Origin: Clostridia bacterium
Lineage (GTDB): Bacteria > Bacillota > Clostridia > Oscillospirales > CAG-272
Length of the DNA stretch: 64,000 bases
Assembly (NCBI GenBank): GCA_017503325.1
Contig: JAFVTI010000042.1
Span: forward strand, 52,595 to 116,594
Reading direction: 5' to 3'
Shown piece after piece: positions 7,780 to 16,194 of the stretch. Every line of letters begins with the position of its first letter. Position 1 is the first letter of the stretch. Under the pieces are notes generated by a model. That model saw nothing but the letters and a program-made list of their open reading frames with translations, ran no database searches and was not told where the DNA came from. The translations under genes were made by a program, and so were the position numbers.

Positions 7780-9135
7780 TTACGCCTTGTGGGCGTGATG
7801 ATGCGTGTTGTGGCGGCGTGCGGTCTTGCCCTCGGGCTTTGCGGTAATGTCGCCTGCCTTGGTCAGTGCCCACTTGGTCATCATGGGACCGAATACCTCG
7901 TAGATCAGCACCGCGAACAATACCACGAAGCGTACCGTATTGGAAACGCTTGCCAAAGATGCATCGGCGCAGACCGTGGTCACCATGCCAAGTGCCACGC
8001 CTGCCTGAGGCAGCAGCGTAATACCCAGATATTTTTGCACGTTGGGCTCGGAGCGCATCAGCATGGAGCTGCCGCGTGCGCCAAAATACTTACCCAGAGA
8101 GCGGAACAGAATGTAGATCACGCCGATCAGCACGAAAATGGGCTGCAGGAACACGGACAGATCAAGCTCTGCACCGCTGATAACGAAGAACAGGATGAAA
8201 ATGGGCTTGGTCCACTTGTCGGTTCTCTCCATCATTTCCTCGGAGCAGGAGCAGAAGTTGCAGAATACCGTACCCATCATCATGCAGGTCAGCAGCGAGG
8301 AGAATCCGATATGTACGCCACCGATCTCAAAATGCAGCAGGGAGGCTGCCACCGTGACGAACACGAACGCGATGGAAAGAGAGAGACGGTTGGAGTTGGA
8401 ATGGAACAGATTTTCCGCATAAGACAGGATAAAGCCAATGATCGCACCCAGCAACAGAGATGCAACAATCTCAATCAGCGGCTCCAGCACGATCGAAACA
8501 AGAGAGACCTGGCTGGTGATCATCGCCTTGGCAATCCCTGCGGATACCGCGAACAGCACAAGGCCGACAGCGTCGTCAAGTGCTACGATGGGAAGCAGCA
8601 GGCTGGTCAAGGGACCCTTTGCCTTATACTGGCGCACGACCATCAAGGTCGCTGCAGGCGCGGTTGCGGATGCAATGGCACCAAGCAGTACGGCTGCGGG
8701 CAGCGGCAGAATGTCCTTGCCCGTGACGTGCAGCAGCAAAAAGTGCGTGCCGATCAGCGCAGCATCTACCAGAACGGTTGCTGCAACTGCCTGCAGAATG
8801 CCGATGACGGTTGCTTCCTTACCGGTCTTTTTGAGCGACGACCAGCGAAATTCGCTACCGATGGCAAACGCAATAAATCCAAGTGCGACGTCGCAGATGA
8901 CGTCAAAAACCACGTTGAGCGTTTCGTGCTCAAACACAGAGGCATTATAGCCAAGGTAAACGCCGCCCAGCGAAACACCGCCCAGGCAGAACGTACCGAC
9001 AAGTACACCCGCGACAAGGTATGCGGTAACGTCGGGAAGATTGAGTAATTTGACAAGACGCGTGACCAAAAGTCCTGCGACCATGCAAATGGAAACCGTG
9101 AGAATGATCTGTGTGATCAGCTGTTCGGTTGTCAT
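7780..9135 (-). CDS. CPA2-family cation:proton antiporter
   Basis: 451 residues; ATG at 9135 behind AAAGGAG. About twelve membrane segments cover residues 5-425. Two antiporter motifs are visible: ASATAPAATLMVVRQ (near 157-171) and ALDDAVGLVLFA (near 185-196), where the Asp pair matches the ion-binding site of CPA2 exchangers. No Rossmann (RCK/TrkA-N) domain follows, unlike KefB/KefC. Instead the tail ends in a His-rich stretch (RRHNTHHHAHKA). The likely job is Na+ or K+/H+ exchange at the membrane. It is monocistronic. Confidence 0.88.
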   Translation of the reverse strand: MTTEQLITQIILTVSICMVAGLLVTRLVKLLNLPDVTAYLVAGVLVGTFCLGGVSLGGVYLGYNASVFEHETLNVVFDVICDVALGFIAFAIGSEFRWSSLKKTGKEATVIGILQAVAATVLVDAALIGTHFLLLHVTGKDILPLPAAVLLGAIASATAPAATLMVVRQYKAKGPLTSLLLPIVALDDAVGLVLFAVSAGIAKAMITSQVSLVSIVLEPLIEIVASLLLGAIIGFILSYAENLFHSNSNRLSLSIAFVFVTVAASLLHFEIGGVHIGFSSLLTCMMMGTVFCNFCSCSEEMMERTDKWTKPIFILFFVISGAELDLSVFLQPIFVLIGVIYILFRSLGKYFGARGSSMLMRSEPNVQKYLGITLLPQAGVALGMVTTVCADASLASVSNTVRFVVLFAVLIYEVFGPMMTKWALTKAGDITAKPEGKTARRHNTHHHAHKA

Positions 9136-9179
9136 GAATTTATCTCCTTTAATCTAATAGTCTTATCAAGCAAGTTCCT

Positions 9180-9208
9180 ATCATAGCACTTTCCGTTCTT
9201 ATTGTCAA
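9180..9208 (-). promoter_or_regulatory. sigma-A promoter of the antiporter gene
   Basis: Minus strand TTGACA (9203-9208), 17 bp, TATGAT (9180-9185), about 45 bp ahead of the start at 9135. Confidence 0.75.
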
Positions 9209-9275
9209 CCCCTTTTTGGAAACTTTGTACGATATTTTATTATATATTTTGTGCAAGGTGTAAAAGAAAGAAAAG

Positions 9276-9505
9276 CAGTCCGATCGGGCTGCGGAATTAG
9301 CGGAAAAATCCGCACGAAGCAAGGGTTGTTTCACTTGGATACGGTCCTTATTTGTTGGTTTATAAGTTGTTGTCGCAGGCGCTGGCGATCATTGATCGCC
9401 AGCACCTGCGGCAACTAAATATTGAAAGCATATGCATAAACAAAAGCTGTCTTTTGGTTAAGACAGCTTTGTTTTTTTCGTTTATTTCTCAGCCACATGG
9501 GGCTG
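9276..9505 (+). mobile_element. MITE-like repeat element, copy 1
   Basis: This 230-bp non-coding block fills most of the 400-bp gap between the antiporter and fbp genes. Its ends are inverted repeats of about 29 bp: 9276-9304 (starting CAGTCCGATCGGGCTG, ending GGAATTAGCGGA) and 9477-9505 read on the other strand (CAGCCCCATGTGGCTG...). Inside are a strong hairpin around 9372-9416 (GCTGGCGATC att GATCGCCAGC core) and a terminator-like hairpin at 9443-9470. A second copy lies inverted at 51046-51248 with the same order of internal elements. It encodes no protein. A structured RNA or small non-autonomous transposon are both possible; the terminal inverted repeats favour the latter. Confidence 0.7.
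9443..9478. terminator. hairpin with T-tract inside MITE copy 1
   Basis: AAAGCTGTCTT (9443-9453) pairs with AAGACAGCTTT (9460-9470), followed on the plus strand by GTTTTTTTCG and on the minus strand by TTTTGTTTATG. It can end the minus-strand fbp transcript. Confidence 0.6.
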
Positions 9506-9534
9506 CTTTTCTACTTCAATTCTGAATTCTGCAT

Positions 9535-11484
9535 TTATTGTATCACGCCCGAGCGATAAGCCTCCAGCAAAAGCCCCAGATCCTCCATACGCTCAAGGAT
9601 GTGCTTGCCGTCATCGGTATCGCGCACCAGCATACGGCGGCTCATCATCTCAAACACCACGTCGGTGGTGGCCAGAATGTCCTTGTTCTCGCGGATGGCC
9701 GCTACCCTGCCCTCAAACGAGCCGTGCGCCACCAGACGCAAGCCCTTGGAAGAAAAGATCAGCGTGTATCCCGCAATGCCCGTGGTATCGTGGTAGGCCT
9801 TGCAAAAGCCGCCGTCGATCAGCACGTATCTGCCGTTTGCCTTGATGGGGCTCTCGCCCGCACCCACACGTACCGGCACGTGGCCGTTGATCATATGCGA
9901 TTCACTTTCGTTAAGGCCGAATTCATGCAGAATGCGGCAGACCGATTCGTAATCCTCGATCATGGTGTAGTACGGATTCTTGGGCTCACGCCAGGTCTCT
10001 CTGTCCGAGATAAAATACCGCTCAAAGGTGGTCATGCGTGCTCTGCCGAACAGAGGACTTTGCCTGCCGCACCACAGATAATACATGAAATCTCTTGCGT
10101 CGGCGTCATTTTCATAAAACGCGCGGCGTGCCATCTTGTCGCAATAATCCATATATCCCCTGCCCGACAGCATACCGCCCGTACCCGTGCGCACAAAGTC
10201 AAAGCTGCCGTCCTCCTTCATGGGAATACACCCATGGAACAGCAGATTTTTGTTAAAGACCTTGTAAAGGCTGCCGTGCTCGTACAAAAAGCGCACGTGC
10301 TTTTGCAGCAGCACGCTGTGACGGAACGCTTTACGCAGCGTGCGCATGATCTCAGACTCGGCCTCGGTCAGTTTGTAAGGATCGGACGGATCCACCGTGG
10401 GGAAATTGCACTCGTTGAGCGCGTAGACCGCATCACCCAATCTGACCGTCTTGTTTTCATAGTCAATCTTGTCAAGCAGCATGCGGTCATTCATGCCGTA
10501 CTCGGGATGACGCGTGATCAGCTGTCCCTCTAACTTGAACATGATGATCGCGATGGCCTCGTGAGCGCGGGAGAGATTGTCCATGCGGTTTTTGACGTAG
10601 TACGCGTCGTCCGGATTGCGCGGCAAGAACCAGGTGCTGCCGCGATAGGTCTCCTGACCGTATTCGATCAGATCGCGCAGGCTGATGCCGTAGGCATTCT
10701 CGACCATAGCCAACGTATTATACTGCAGCGCAAAGTTGAGCACCGTGGCAATGCAGACCTCGCTGCCCGCAGCCGCACCCATCCACACAATGTCGTGGTT
10801 GCCCCATTGTACGTCCACGCGATGATGCGCGCAAAGCATTTCCATAATGCGGTCCGCGTGCGGTCCGCGGTCGTAAATATCGCCCACTACGTGCAAGCAA
10901 TCTACCGCCATTCTCTTGATCAGGTGGCAAAGCGCCTCGATAAAGCCGTTTGCCTCACCCACCTCTATGATGGTGGAAATGATGTGCGTATAGTACGCCT
11001 GCTTATCATGCTCCTCGCCCGAGGTGTGAAGCAGCTCGTCGACTACGTTGCGGTACGCATCGGGCAAGGCCTTGCGCACCTTGGAGCGCGTATATTTGGA
11101 TGCCACCGAGCGCGCCACGTCCACAAGGTGATACAGCGTTTTGCTGTACCACTCCACCGTGTTCTCACCGCGCAGGCGGTATTCCTCGATCTTCTCTGCA
11201 GGATAATAGATCAGCGTGCAGAACTCGCGCTGCTCCTGCTCGCTCATGCTGCCCGCGAAAATATCGCGTACCTTTTCGCGCACGACGCCCGAGCAATTGT
11301 TGAGAATATGCTCAAAAGCCTCGCTCTCGCCGTGCAGATCGCTCATGAAATGCTCGGTACCCTTGGGCAGGTTAGAAATGGCGTTGAGATTGACAATCTC
11401 CGCGCCTACCTTGGAAATGCTGGGAAACTCCTTGGACAACAGCTGCAGGATCTTGATCTGATCCGCGGTATATTCTCTCTTCAT
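9535..11484 (-). CDS. fbp: fructose-1,6-bisphosphatase class III
   Basis: 649 residues, the size of the firmicute-type FBPase. ATG at 11484 with AAAGGGAACG upstream. The metallophosphoesterase motifs are in order: SDLHGE (near 49), GDIYDRGPHADR (near 200), GNHD in WGNHDIVWMGA (near 228), then MINGHVPVRVGAGESP near 540. The enzyme hydrolyses fructose-1,6-bisphosphate to fructose-6-phosphate for gluconeogenesis and is manganese dependent in Bacillus. It starts 16 bases after the GRE activase gene ends, so it is likely co-transcribed with the GRE operon, an uncommon partnership. Confidence 0.95.
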   Translation of the reverse strand: MKREYTADQIKILQLLSKEFPSISKVGAEIVNLNAISNLPKGTEHFMSDLHGESEAFEHILNNCSGVVREKVRDIFAGSMSEQEQREFCTLIYYPAEKIEEYRLRGENTVEWYSKTLYHLVDVARSVASKYTRSKVRKALPDAYRNVVDELLHTSGEEHDKQAYYTHIISTIIEVGEANGFIEALCHLIKRMAVDCLHVVGDIYDRGPHADRIMEMLCAHHRVDVQWGNHDIVWMGAAAGSEVCIATVLNFALQYNTLAMVENAYGISLRDLIEYGQETYRGSTWFLPRNPDDAYYVKNRMDNLSRAHEAIAIIMFKLEGQLITRHPEYGMNDRMLLDKIDYENKTVRLGDAVYALNECNFPTVDPSDPYKLTEAESEIMRTLRKAFRHSVLLQKHVRFLYEHGSLYKVFNKNLLFHGCIPMKEDGSFDFVRTGTGGMLSGRGYMDYCDKMARRAFYENDADARDFMYYLWCGRQSPLFGRARMTTFERYFISDRETWREPKNPYYTMIEDYESVCRILHEFGLNESESHMINGHVPVRVGAGESPIKANGRYVLIDGGFCKAYHDTTGIAGYTLIFSSKGLRLVAHGSFEGRVAAIRENKDILATTDVVFEMMSRRMLVRDTDDGKHILERMEDLGLLLEAYRSGVIQ

Positions 11485-11500
11485 TTCGTTCCCTTTCTGT

Positions 11501-12385
11501 TTATAAAAATATGGGGACTTTGTGTTCTGTTAAAATTTGTGCGGCACGTCGGATCTGCTCCTCGGTCGGGATCCACTCGCGTCTGCCGCTATCGGCAAGT
11601 CCCAGGGCAGCAGCCTTGCTGCCTCCCATGGGGTGATAGCGTAAAAGCTGCACGCCCGTGCAGTGCACAAGGCTGTGATACAGGGCAGCTACGCGCTCAA
11701 AATGCTCTTTCTCGGTAGTCAATCCATTCACAAGCAAGCAACGCAGGCGAATGCGTGCACCGAGTGAATCAAGTAAGGCAAGATTGTGCAGGATCGCATC
11801 CGGCAAAGCACCGGTCAGCTCCCTGTGCTTTTGCGGGTCTGTGTGCTTGATATCAAAATAAAATTCATCCACGTAAGGCGCGACGCGCGCAAGCCGTGCA
11901 GATTCGCACGCTCCCGCCGTCTCCACAAGCACGTGCAAGCCCCGCTTTTTGAGCAGCGGCACAAGCTGCTCAATCCCGTCGGTGCAAAGCGGCTCACCGC
12001 CCGAAAGCGTCACGCCGCCCTCGGTTGCATAAAACACAGCATCCTCGCAAACGGCGTCCGCGACCTGCTCCGGGGTCATCTCTCGCCCGACCGCGCGGCA
12101 AGCCTCGGTGGGGCAAGCTCCGGCACACGCGCCGCAGCCCACACACAATTCTACCTTACGGTAGCGGTCGGTTTGTGTCAGGATCTGCGCGCCCGCGGGA
12201 CAAATCTCCACGCACGCGCCGCAGCCTGCACACAGAGCGGTATGCAGCATCATTTCCGACTCGAATTTCTGCGTTTCGGGGTTATGACACCACACGCACC
12301 GCAAGGGGCACCCCTTGAAAAACACGGTGGTGCGCAGTCCCGGGCCGTCATGCGTGCAAAATCTCTGAATATCGGCAACTCTCAT
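11501..12385 (-). CDS. glycyl-radical enzyme activating protein (radical SAM)
   Basis: 294 residues. The ATG at 12385 overlaps the stop of the GRE gene by four bases (ATGA) and has GAGGAG ahead. The N-terminal part has HDGPGLRTTVFFKGC and the radical-SAM cluster CPLRCVWCHNPE (CxxxCxxC). It is followed by a ferredoxin-like insert with two CxxCxxCxxxC motifs (CAGCGACVEICP, CVGCGACAGACP), as in the activases of dehydratase-type GREs but not of pyruvate formate-lyase. It should reductively cleave S-adenosylmethionine and install the glycyl radical at Gly689 of its neighbour. The overlap and order make the pairing secure. Confidence 0.93.
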   Translation of the reverse strand: MRVADIQRFCTHDGPGLRTTVFFKGCPLRCVWCHNPETQKFESEMMLHTALCAGCGACVEICPAGAQILTQTDRYRKVELCVGCGACAGACPTEACRAVGREMTPEQVADAVCEDAVFYATEGGVTLSGGEPLCTDGIEQLVPLLKKRGLHVLVETAGACESARLARVAPYVDEFYFDIKHTDPQKHRELTGALPDAILHNLALLDSLGARIRLRCLLVNGLTTEKEHFERVAALYHSLVHCTGVQLLRYHPMGGSKAAALGLADSGRREWIPTEEQIRRAAQILTEHKVPIFL

Positions 12386-14535
12386 GCCTGCTCCTCGGGC
12401 AAATAACCCGCACGCTCAAGCACCATGCGCTGCCATGCGTCGTCCAGCGTAACGAATCTGGCGTTCCAGCCCGACACGCGTACCGACAGCGTCTTATACT
12501 GCTCGGGGTGCTCGCGCGCGTCAAGTAAGGTCTGCACGTCCAGCACGTCCACCTGCATAAAGTAGCCGCCCAGCGCACAGAAGCCCTGCATCAGACCCTC
12601 CAGCGCGCAAAGTCCGTTCTCGCCCTCAAGCGTACCGGGATACAGCTTGATATCCAAAGCCGCTCCCGTGGTCATGCGGGAAAGATCAGACGCGCAATAG
12701 GAGCGCACGGTTGCGGTCGCGCCCGCGGTATCCGTGCCCGGCGTGGGCGAGGTGTTACCCGCCAGGATCTCACCGCGGCGGTAGCCGTGCGGCACGGCGG
12801 TGCGGTGCGCCATCCATTCGATCTGTCGGCCAAAGGTGCTGATTCCGGGCGGAAAGGCGATGGGATAGCTCTTGGCATACTTGGCGCAGGCGTCCGCAAA
12901 GGCGTCCACCGCCCAGGCGTAATATGCGTCGGCCGCCGCGTCGCCGTTGCCGTAGTGCGGCAATTTATGCTTGGCATACAAGGCCAGCTGCTCCTGTCCG
13001 TTCCAGTCGTTGCGCAGGATCTCACAGAGCGCGGGAACGCTCATTCTTTTTTCAATAAAGCACAAATGGTCAATGGCGCAAAGCGCGTTTGCCACATCAC
13101 CCACGCCGCCCATATGCGGAGAAATCACCACGTAGGGCGTGCCGCCCTCCAGGTATCCGCGTCCGCTCTCGGCACAGCCGTGCTCAAACAGATCGATCAT
13201 GGGCGTGGGGAAGGCAAGGCGGAAGACGTCGCTTCCCTCTCTCCACGCGGGAACGGTGCCCGAAAGCACGGCCTCGCAGGTTCCCTCAATATGCTGCTTC
13301 ATGCGCTCGGCATAAGCTGCCTTGAGCGCATCCATGTCGGAAAAATCGACGAATTCGCCCTCGGCCACGTGCAAAACGTCCTGCAAAAGCAGATGCAAAA
13401 AGTCCATGGGCATATAGGAAAAATAGGTCTTGCCGGGGATCTGCACCTCCCAGCAGCCGTCGTTTGCAAAATCATGGATATCCGCCTCGGGATAGCCCTG
13501 TGCACGAAGTGCCGAATAGACGGTATCCTCGTTGTACACCGCCACCACACCACCGCCGTGACGCATCACGCGTGCAAGCAGACGCAAAAATTCCTTGGGC
13601 GTTTGTTTGTTGAGTCGGACAGAGATGGGAAAATCCGAAATGCCCAGCTCCTCCACGATCTCAAGGCAAAGGTAACTGACCTCGTTCGTCACGTCGCAGC
13701 CGTTCTCGTCAGTGCCGCCCAGCACGATATTCTGATAGTGCTGCGCGTCACCCGAGCCGCGTGCGGTATCTGTCTCGATCCACTCACAGCCCTTGATAAA
13801 CATGGATGCCAGCACCTCGCGCGCCTCGTCCATGGTGATCTTTCCCTCGGCAAGATCGCGCTTCAGATAAGGCCCGAGCAGGCGGTCAATACAGCCGATG
13901 CCCGGCCAGTTGCCGCCCAGGCGCAGAAAAGCAAACCCGAACCAAAGGCTTTGCACCGCCTCGGTAAAGCTCTTTGCGGGATACAGCGGCACGCGCAAAA
14001 GCAGCTCATGCAGCTGCGGGTACCTCTCTTTTGTCGCCTCTATGTAGCGGCCGTGCCAGACCTGCATGGCATCCAGCGTGGCAAGCAGCGCATGATGCCG
14101 CGTCATGGCGACCTCGTCAAAGCTCTCGGTGGGCAGATTGGCAATGCACTCTCTCATGCCAAGGATCCCTTCACGCACGAGCACGCCGAAATCCACGGTC
14201 AGATGGCTGACACTCGGCCAGAATACCCGCCCGCCGCGCGCTGCGGGATACTGATGGCGAATGCCCGCGCCCAGCGTAGCCGCGCCGCAAACACGCTCCC
14301 CTTCACAAATGCGCAAGGGGCACTCGCGCACCAGCACGTCAAGCGAAGCGGTGTATTTTTGGTGGTCGTTGAGATCATCCCAGCTTTCGATGCAATCCAC
14401 ATGCACGAACGGATAAAGCGCGGTCTCGGTGCCGTACTTACCCTGCAGGGATTCCATGGCAAATTTGCGCGTCGCCTCGCAAAGCCGCACGGGTCTGCCC
14501 TCTTTATATGCCGATGGAAAAATATATTCGCTCAT
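12382..14535 (-). CDS. glycyl radical enzyme of unknown substrate (PFL/dehydratase superfamily)
   Basis: 717 residues; ATG at 14535, one base after the VOC stop. The PFL-like ten-strand barrel is recognisable from SLWFGFAFLRLGG (near 200) onward. The thiyl cysteine is Cys361 in the block HDFANDGCWEVQIPGK, and the glycyl-radical loop is RVSGWNARFV with Gly689, 28 residues from the end, the correct place. A Glu two residues after the Cys matches GCxE of diol, choline and hydroxyproline-type GREs and not the CC of pyruvate formate-lyase. The residue between is Trp where most known eliminases have Val. The chain is shorter than most GRE dehydratases (about 790-850), mainly at the N-terminus. It is oxygen sensitive by class. 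The substrate is unknown; a diol or sugar-derived polyol is an inference from the Cys-x-Glu motif and neighbours. Confidence 0.9.
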   Translation of the reverse strand: MSEYIFPSAYKEGRPVRLCEATRKFAMESLQGKYGTETALYPFVHVDCIESWDDLNDHQKYTASLDVLVRECPLRICEGERVCGAATLGAGIRHQYPAARGGRVFWPSVSHLTVDFGVLVREGILGMRECIANLPTESFDEVAMTRHHALLATLDAMQVWHGRYIEATKERYPQLHELLLRVPLYPAKSFTEAVQSLWFGFAFLRLGGNWPGIGCIDRLLGPYLKRDLAEGKITMDEAREVLASMFIKGCEWIETDTARGSGDAQHYQNIVLGGTDENGCDVTNEVSYLCLEIVEELGISDFPISVRLNKQTPKEFLRLLARVMRHGGGVVAVYNEDTVYSALRAQGYPEADIHDFANDGCWEVQIPGKTYFSYMPMDFLHLLLQDVLHVAEGEFVDFSDMDALKAAYAERMKQHIEGTCEAVLSGTVPAWREGSDVFRLAFPTPMIDLFEHGCAESGRGYLEGGTPYVVISPHMGGVGDVANALCAIDHLCFIEKRMSVPALCEILRNDWNGQEQLALYAKHKLPHYGNGDAAADAYYAWAVDAFADACAKYAKSYPIAFPPGISTFGRQIEWMAHRTAVPHGYRRGEILAGNTSPTPGTDTAGATATVRSYCASDLSRMTTGAALDIKLYPGTLEGENGLCALEGLMQGFCALGGYFMQVDVLDVQTLLDAREHPEQYKTLSVRVSGWNARFVTLDDAWQRMVLERAGYLPEEQA

Positions 14536-14536
14536 A

Positions 14537-14953
14537 TCAGATCTTTTTGACGATTTGCTTGATAAATTCGATCACTTCACCGTCCGGACCGTACACGAAC
14601 GCGATCTGAATGGTGATCTTTCTCGGATGCGAGTCCAGGTCCATCACGGTCACGGGAGTATGCAGCGCAGCGCCTGCGGCAAGTGCCGTATCCAAAGCTC
14701 CTTGCACGTTTTCCACGCGCAGCGCAAAATGCTGCCAACGTCCCTCTGCGGGATACTGCGCACCCGGCTTTGCAAACAGCTCAAGCAAGCTGCCATCACC
14801 CGTATCCAGCAGCGCGATGCGGGAGTCTCCCTCGCCCCACGCGGTGTACACGGTCATACCCAATTTTTGATAAAACGCCAAAGACTTATCAAAATCCGAG
14901 GCGTACAGAGACATATGGTGAAAGCCCATGCCCTTAATGATTTCGTTAGCCAT
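14537..14953 (-). CDS. VOC (glyoxalase/bleomycin-resistance fold) protein
   Basis: 138 residues. ATG at 14953 with GAGGTG five bases upstream; a GTG two codons earlier overlaps that site and is less likely. The single VOC domain shows the usual pattern: GMGFHHMSLYASDFDKSLAFYQKLG at the start, a central IALLDTGDGSLLELFAKPG, the second half WQHFALRVENVQGALDTALAAG and the closing YGPDGEVIEFIKQI. Metal ligands would be a His near 12, Glu near 57, His near 72 and Glu near 130, a glyoxalase-I-like set. It is squeezed between the serine hydrolase (13 bases) and the GRE (1 base). It may isomerise or detoxify an aldehyde produced or used by the pathway; this is inference. Confidence 0.85.
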   Translation of the reverse strand: MANEIIKGMGFHHMSLYASDFDKSLAFYQKLGMTVYTAWGEGDSRIALLDTGDGSLLELFAKPGAQYPAEGRWQHFALRVENVQGALDTALAAGAALHTPVTVMDLDSHPRKITIQIAFVYGPDGEVIEFIKQIVKKI

Positions 14954-14966
14954 ATTCACACCTCAA

Positions 14967-16115
14967 TCAATCTTCAAACGCTGCGTAAACGTCCTGCTCG
15001 TAAAGGAACGATGTCACCGCTCCCGCGCCGCCGTCGTAGCAGGAATTCTTCATATAAATTGCCGTGATCTTATTTTCAGGGTCGCTCCAATAGTGCGTGC
15101 CGTAAGCACCGCTCCAGCCAAAGCAGCCCTTGGGCATCTGATAGCCGTCTGCCGAGATCACGCGCACGCCAAGTCCCCACTGTATGGGAGGCGGCATGAT
15201 CTCGTCGGTGACCTGTACGGTTGCCATTTTCTTCACCGATGCTTCGGACAGAATACGAACACCGTTCCATTCACCGCCGTGCGTCAGCATTTCACCGAAC
15301 CTGACGTAATCTTCAAGCGTTGCCGCAAGTCCCGCACCGCCGCAGTACTGCGTGTTGGGAATGCCCTCAAAAATGGTATCCAGCGACATGGGCACGGCAA
15401 AGCCGCCCTGCTGCTCGGAATAATTGTGCATGGCGATCATACGCGCCTTTTGGTCGTCGCTCAAATCAAAGGTGGTATCCTTCATGCCGAGCGGAGCGAA
15501 CAGGTATTTGTCAAGATATTCGTTATAAGCCATGCCCGACTGAATCTCAATGATACGCGCCACGGCCACGAATGCAGCCACGGGGCTGTACCATTGTGCG
15601 GTATAGGGCTCAAAGGCCAGCATTTTATCCGACAGCCACTCCATGACACCCGCGGGGGTCTTGGCAAGCTCGGCAGGCATGGTCGCCCATGCGTGATCGC
15701 CGACCTCCATCGTGCCAAGGCCGCTTGTGTGCGAAAGCAGATGCTTGATGGTGATGCGCGTCTGTGCATCTTTATCATAAACGGGCTGACCGTTCTCCAT
15801 GTGTCCGATCTTCATCTCTGCATACGAGGGGATATACTTGCAAAGCTCGTCGTCAATCGAGAGCAGCCCCTGCTCCTCGGCAATCAGCGCAGCCACGGCC
15901 GTGATCGGCTTGGTCATGGAGGCAAGGCGGAATATTGCGTCGGCACGCAGCGGCTCCTTGGTGGTCGCGTTCTGATAACCGTAAGTTTTGTTCAGCAGCA
16001 CCATGCCGTCCTGCACCACGCAAAGCGCAGCACCGCCCACACGGCCGCTGTCAACATCGGCCTTGACGCGCGCGTCCACCAGCGCATTGAGTTTTTCTTG
16101 ATTGAGTTTTTTCAT
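14967..16115 (-). CDS. beta-lactamase-fold serine hydrolase (EstB/family VIII esterase-like)
   Basis: 382 residues. The ATG at 16115 follows GGAAAGGATC; an in-frame start eight codons upstream would precede this site. SMTK is at 66-69 (nucleophile Ser66, Lys69), WYSP near 196 takes the place of YxN, and WSGAYGTHYW near 345 replaces the KTG triad, as in family VIII esterases. There is no signal peptide. It is only distantly similar to the serine hydrolase at 1348. Its place at the head of the VOC-GRE-activase-fbp run suggests it releases an ester- or lactone-bound substrate for the pathway; the substrate is not known. Confidence 0.87.
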   Translation of the reverse strand: MKKLNQEKLNALVDARVKADVDSGRVGGAALCVVQDGMVLLNKTYGYQNATTKEPLRADAIFRLASMTKPITAVAALIAEEQGLLSIDDELCKYIPSYAEMKIGHMENGQPVYDKDAQTRITIKHLLSHTSGLGTMEVGDHAWATMPAELAKTPAGVMEWLSDKMLAFEPYTAQWYSPVAAFVAVARIIEIQSGMAYNEYLDKYLFAPLGMKDTTFDLSDDQKARMIAMHNYSEQQGGFAVPMSLDTIFEGIPNTQYCGGAGLAATLEDYVRFGEMLTHGGEWNGVRILSEASVKKMATVQVTDEIMPPPIQWGLGVRVISADGYQMPKGCFGWSGAYGTHYWSDPENKITAIYMKNSCYDGGAGAVTSFLYEQDVYAAFED

Positions 16116-16140
16116 GATATTGATCCTTTCCAATGGCAAG

Positions 16141-16172
16141 CAAGGGCTGTCGCACGGGTGCGACAGCCCTTG
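16141..16172. terminator. strong intergenic hairpin, partial terminator or mRNA processing site
   Basis: A perfect 14-bp stem (CAAGGGCTGTCGCA with TGCGACAGCCCTTG, loop CGGG) between the solute-binding protein gene and the serine hydrolase. On the minus strand no T-tract follows, so it is more likely a stabiliser or attenuator that lowers expression of the downstream enzymes relative to the binding protein. Confidence 0.55.
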
Positions 16173-16194
16173 CGGAACTGTTTATTCGGTTGGT

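Noticed and set aside
7744..9048. 434-codon open frame opposite the antiporter
   Set aside because: Antisense shadow rich in Gln/His/Cys; the antiporter on the minus strand has clear membrane helices and motifs.
12382..14535. Direct assignment of the GRE as propanediol dehydratase on the basis of the nearby fucose operon
   Set aside because: The fucose operon is 6 kb away on the other strand, no microcompartment or propanediol genes are present, and the active-site block differs from known diol dehydratases.
12787..14550. Long open frame (587 codons) on the plus strand opposite the GRE gene
   Set aside because: It is the antisense shadow of a GC-rich gene; no known domain, no ribosome site, while the minus strand encodes a full GRE with its motifs.
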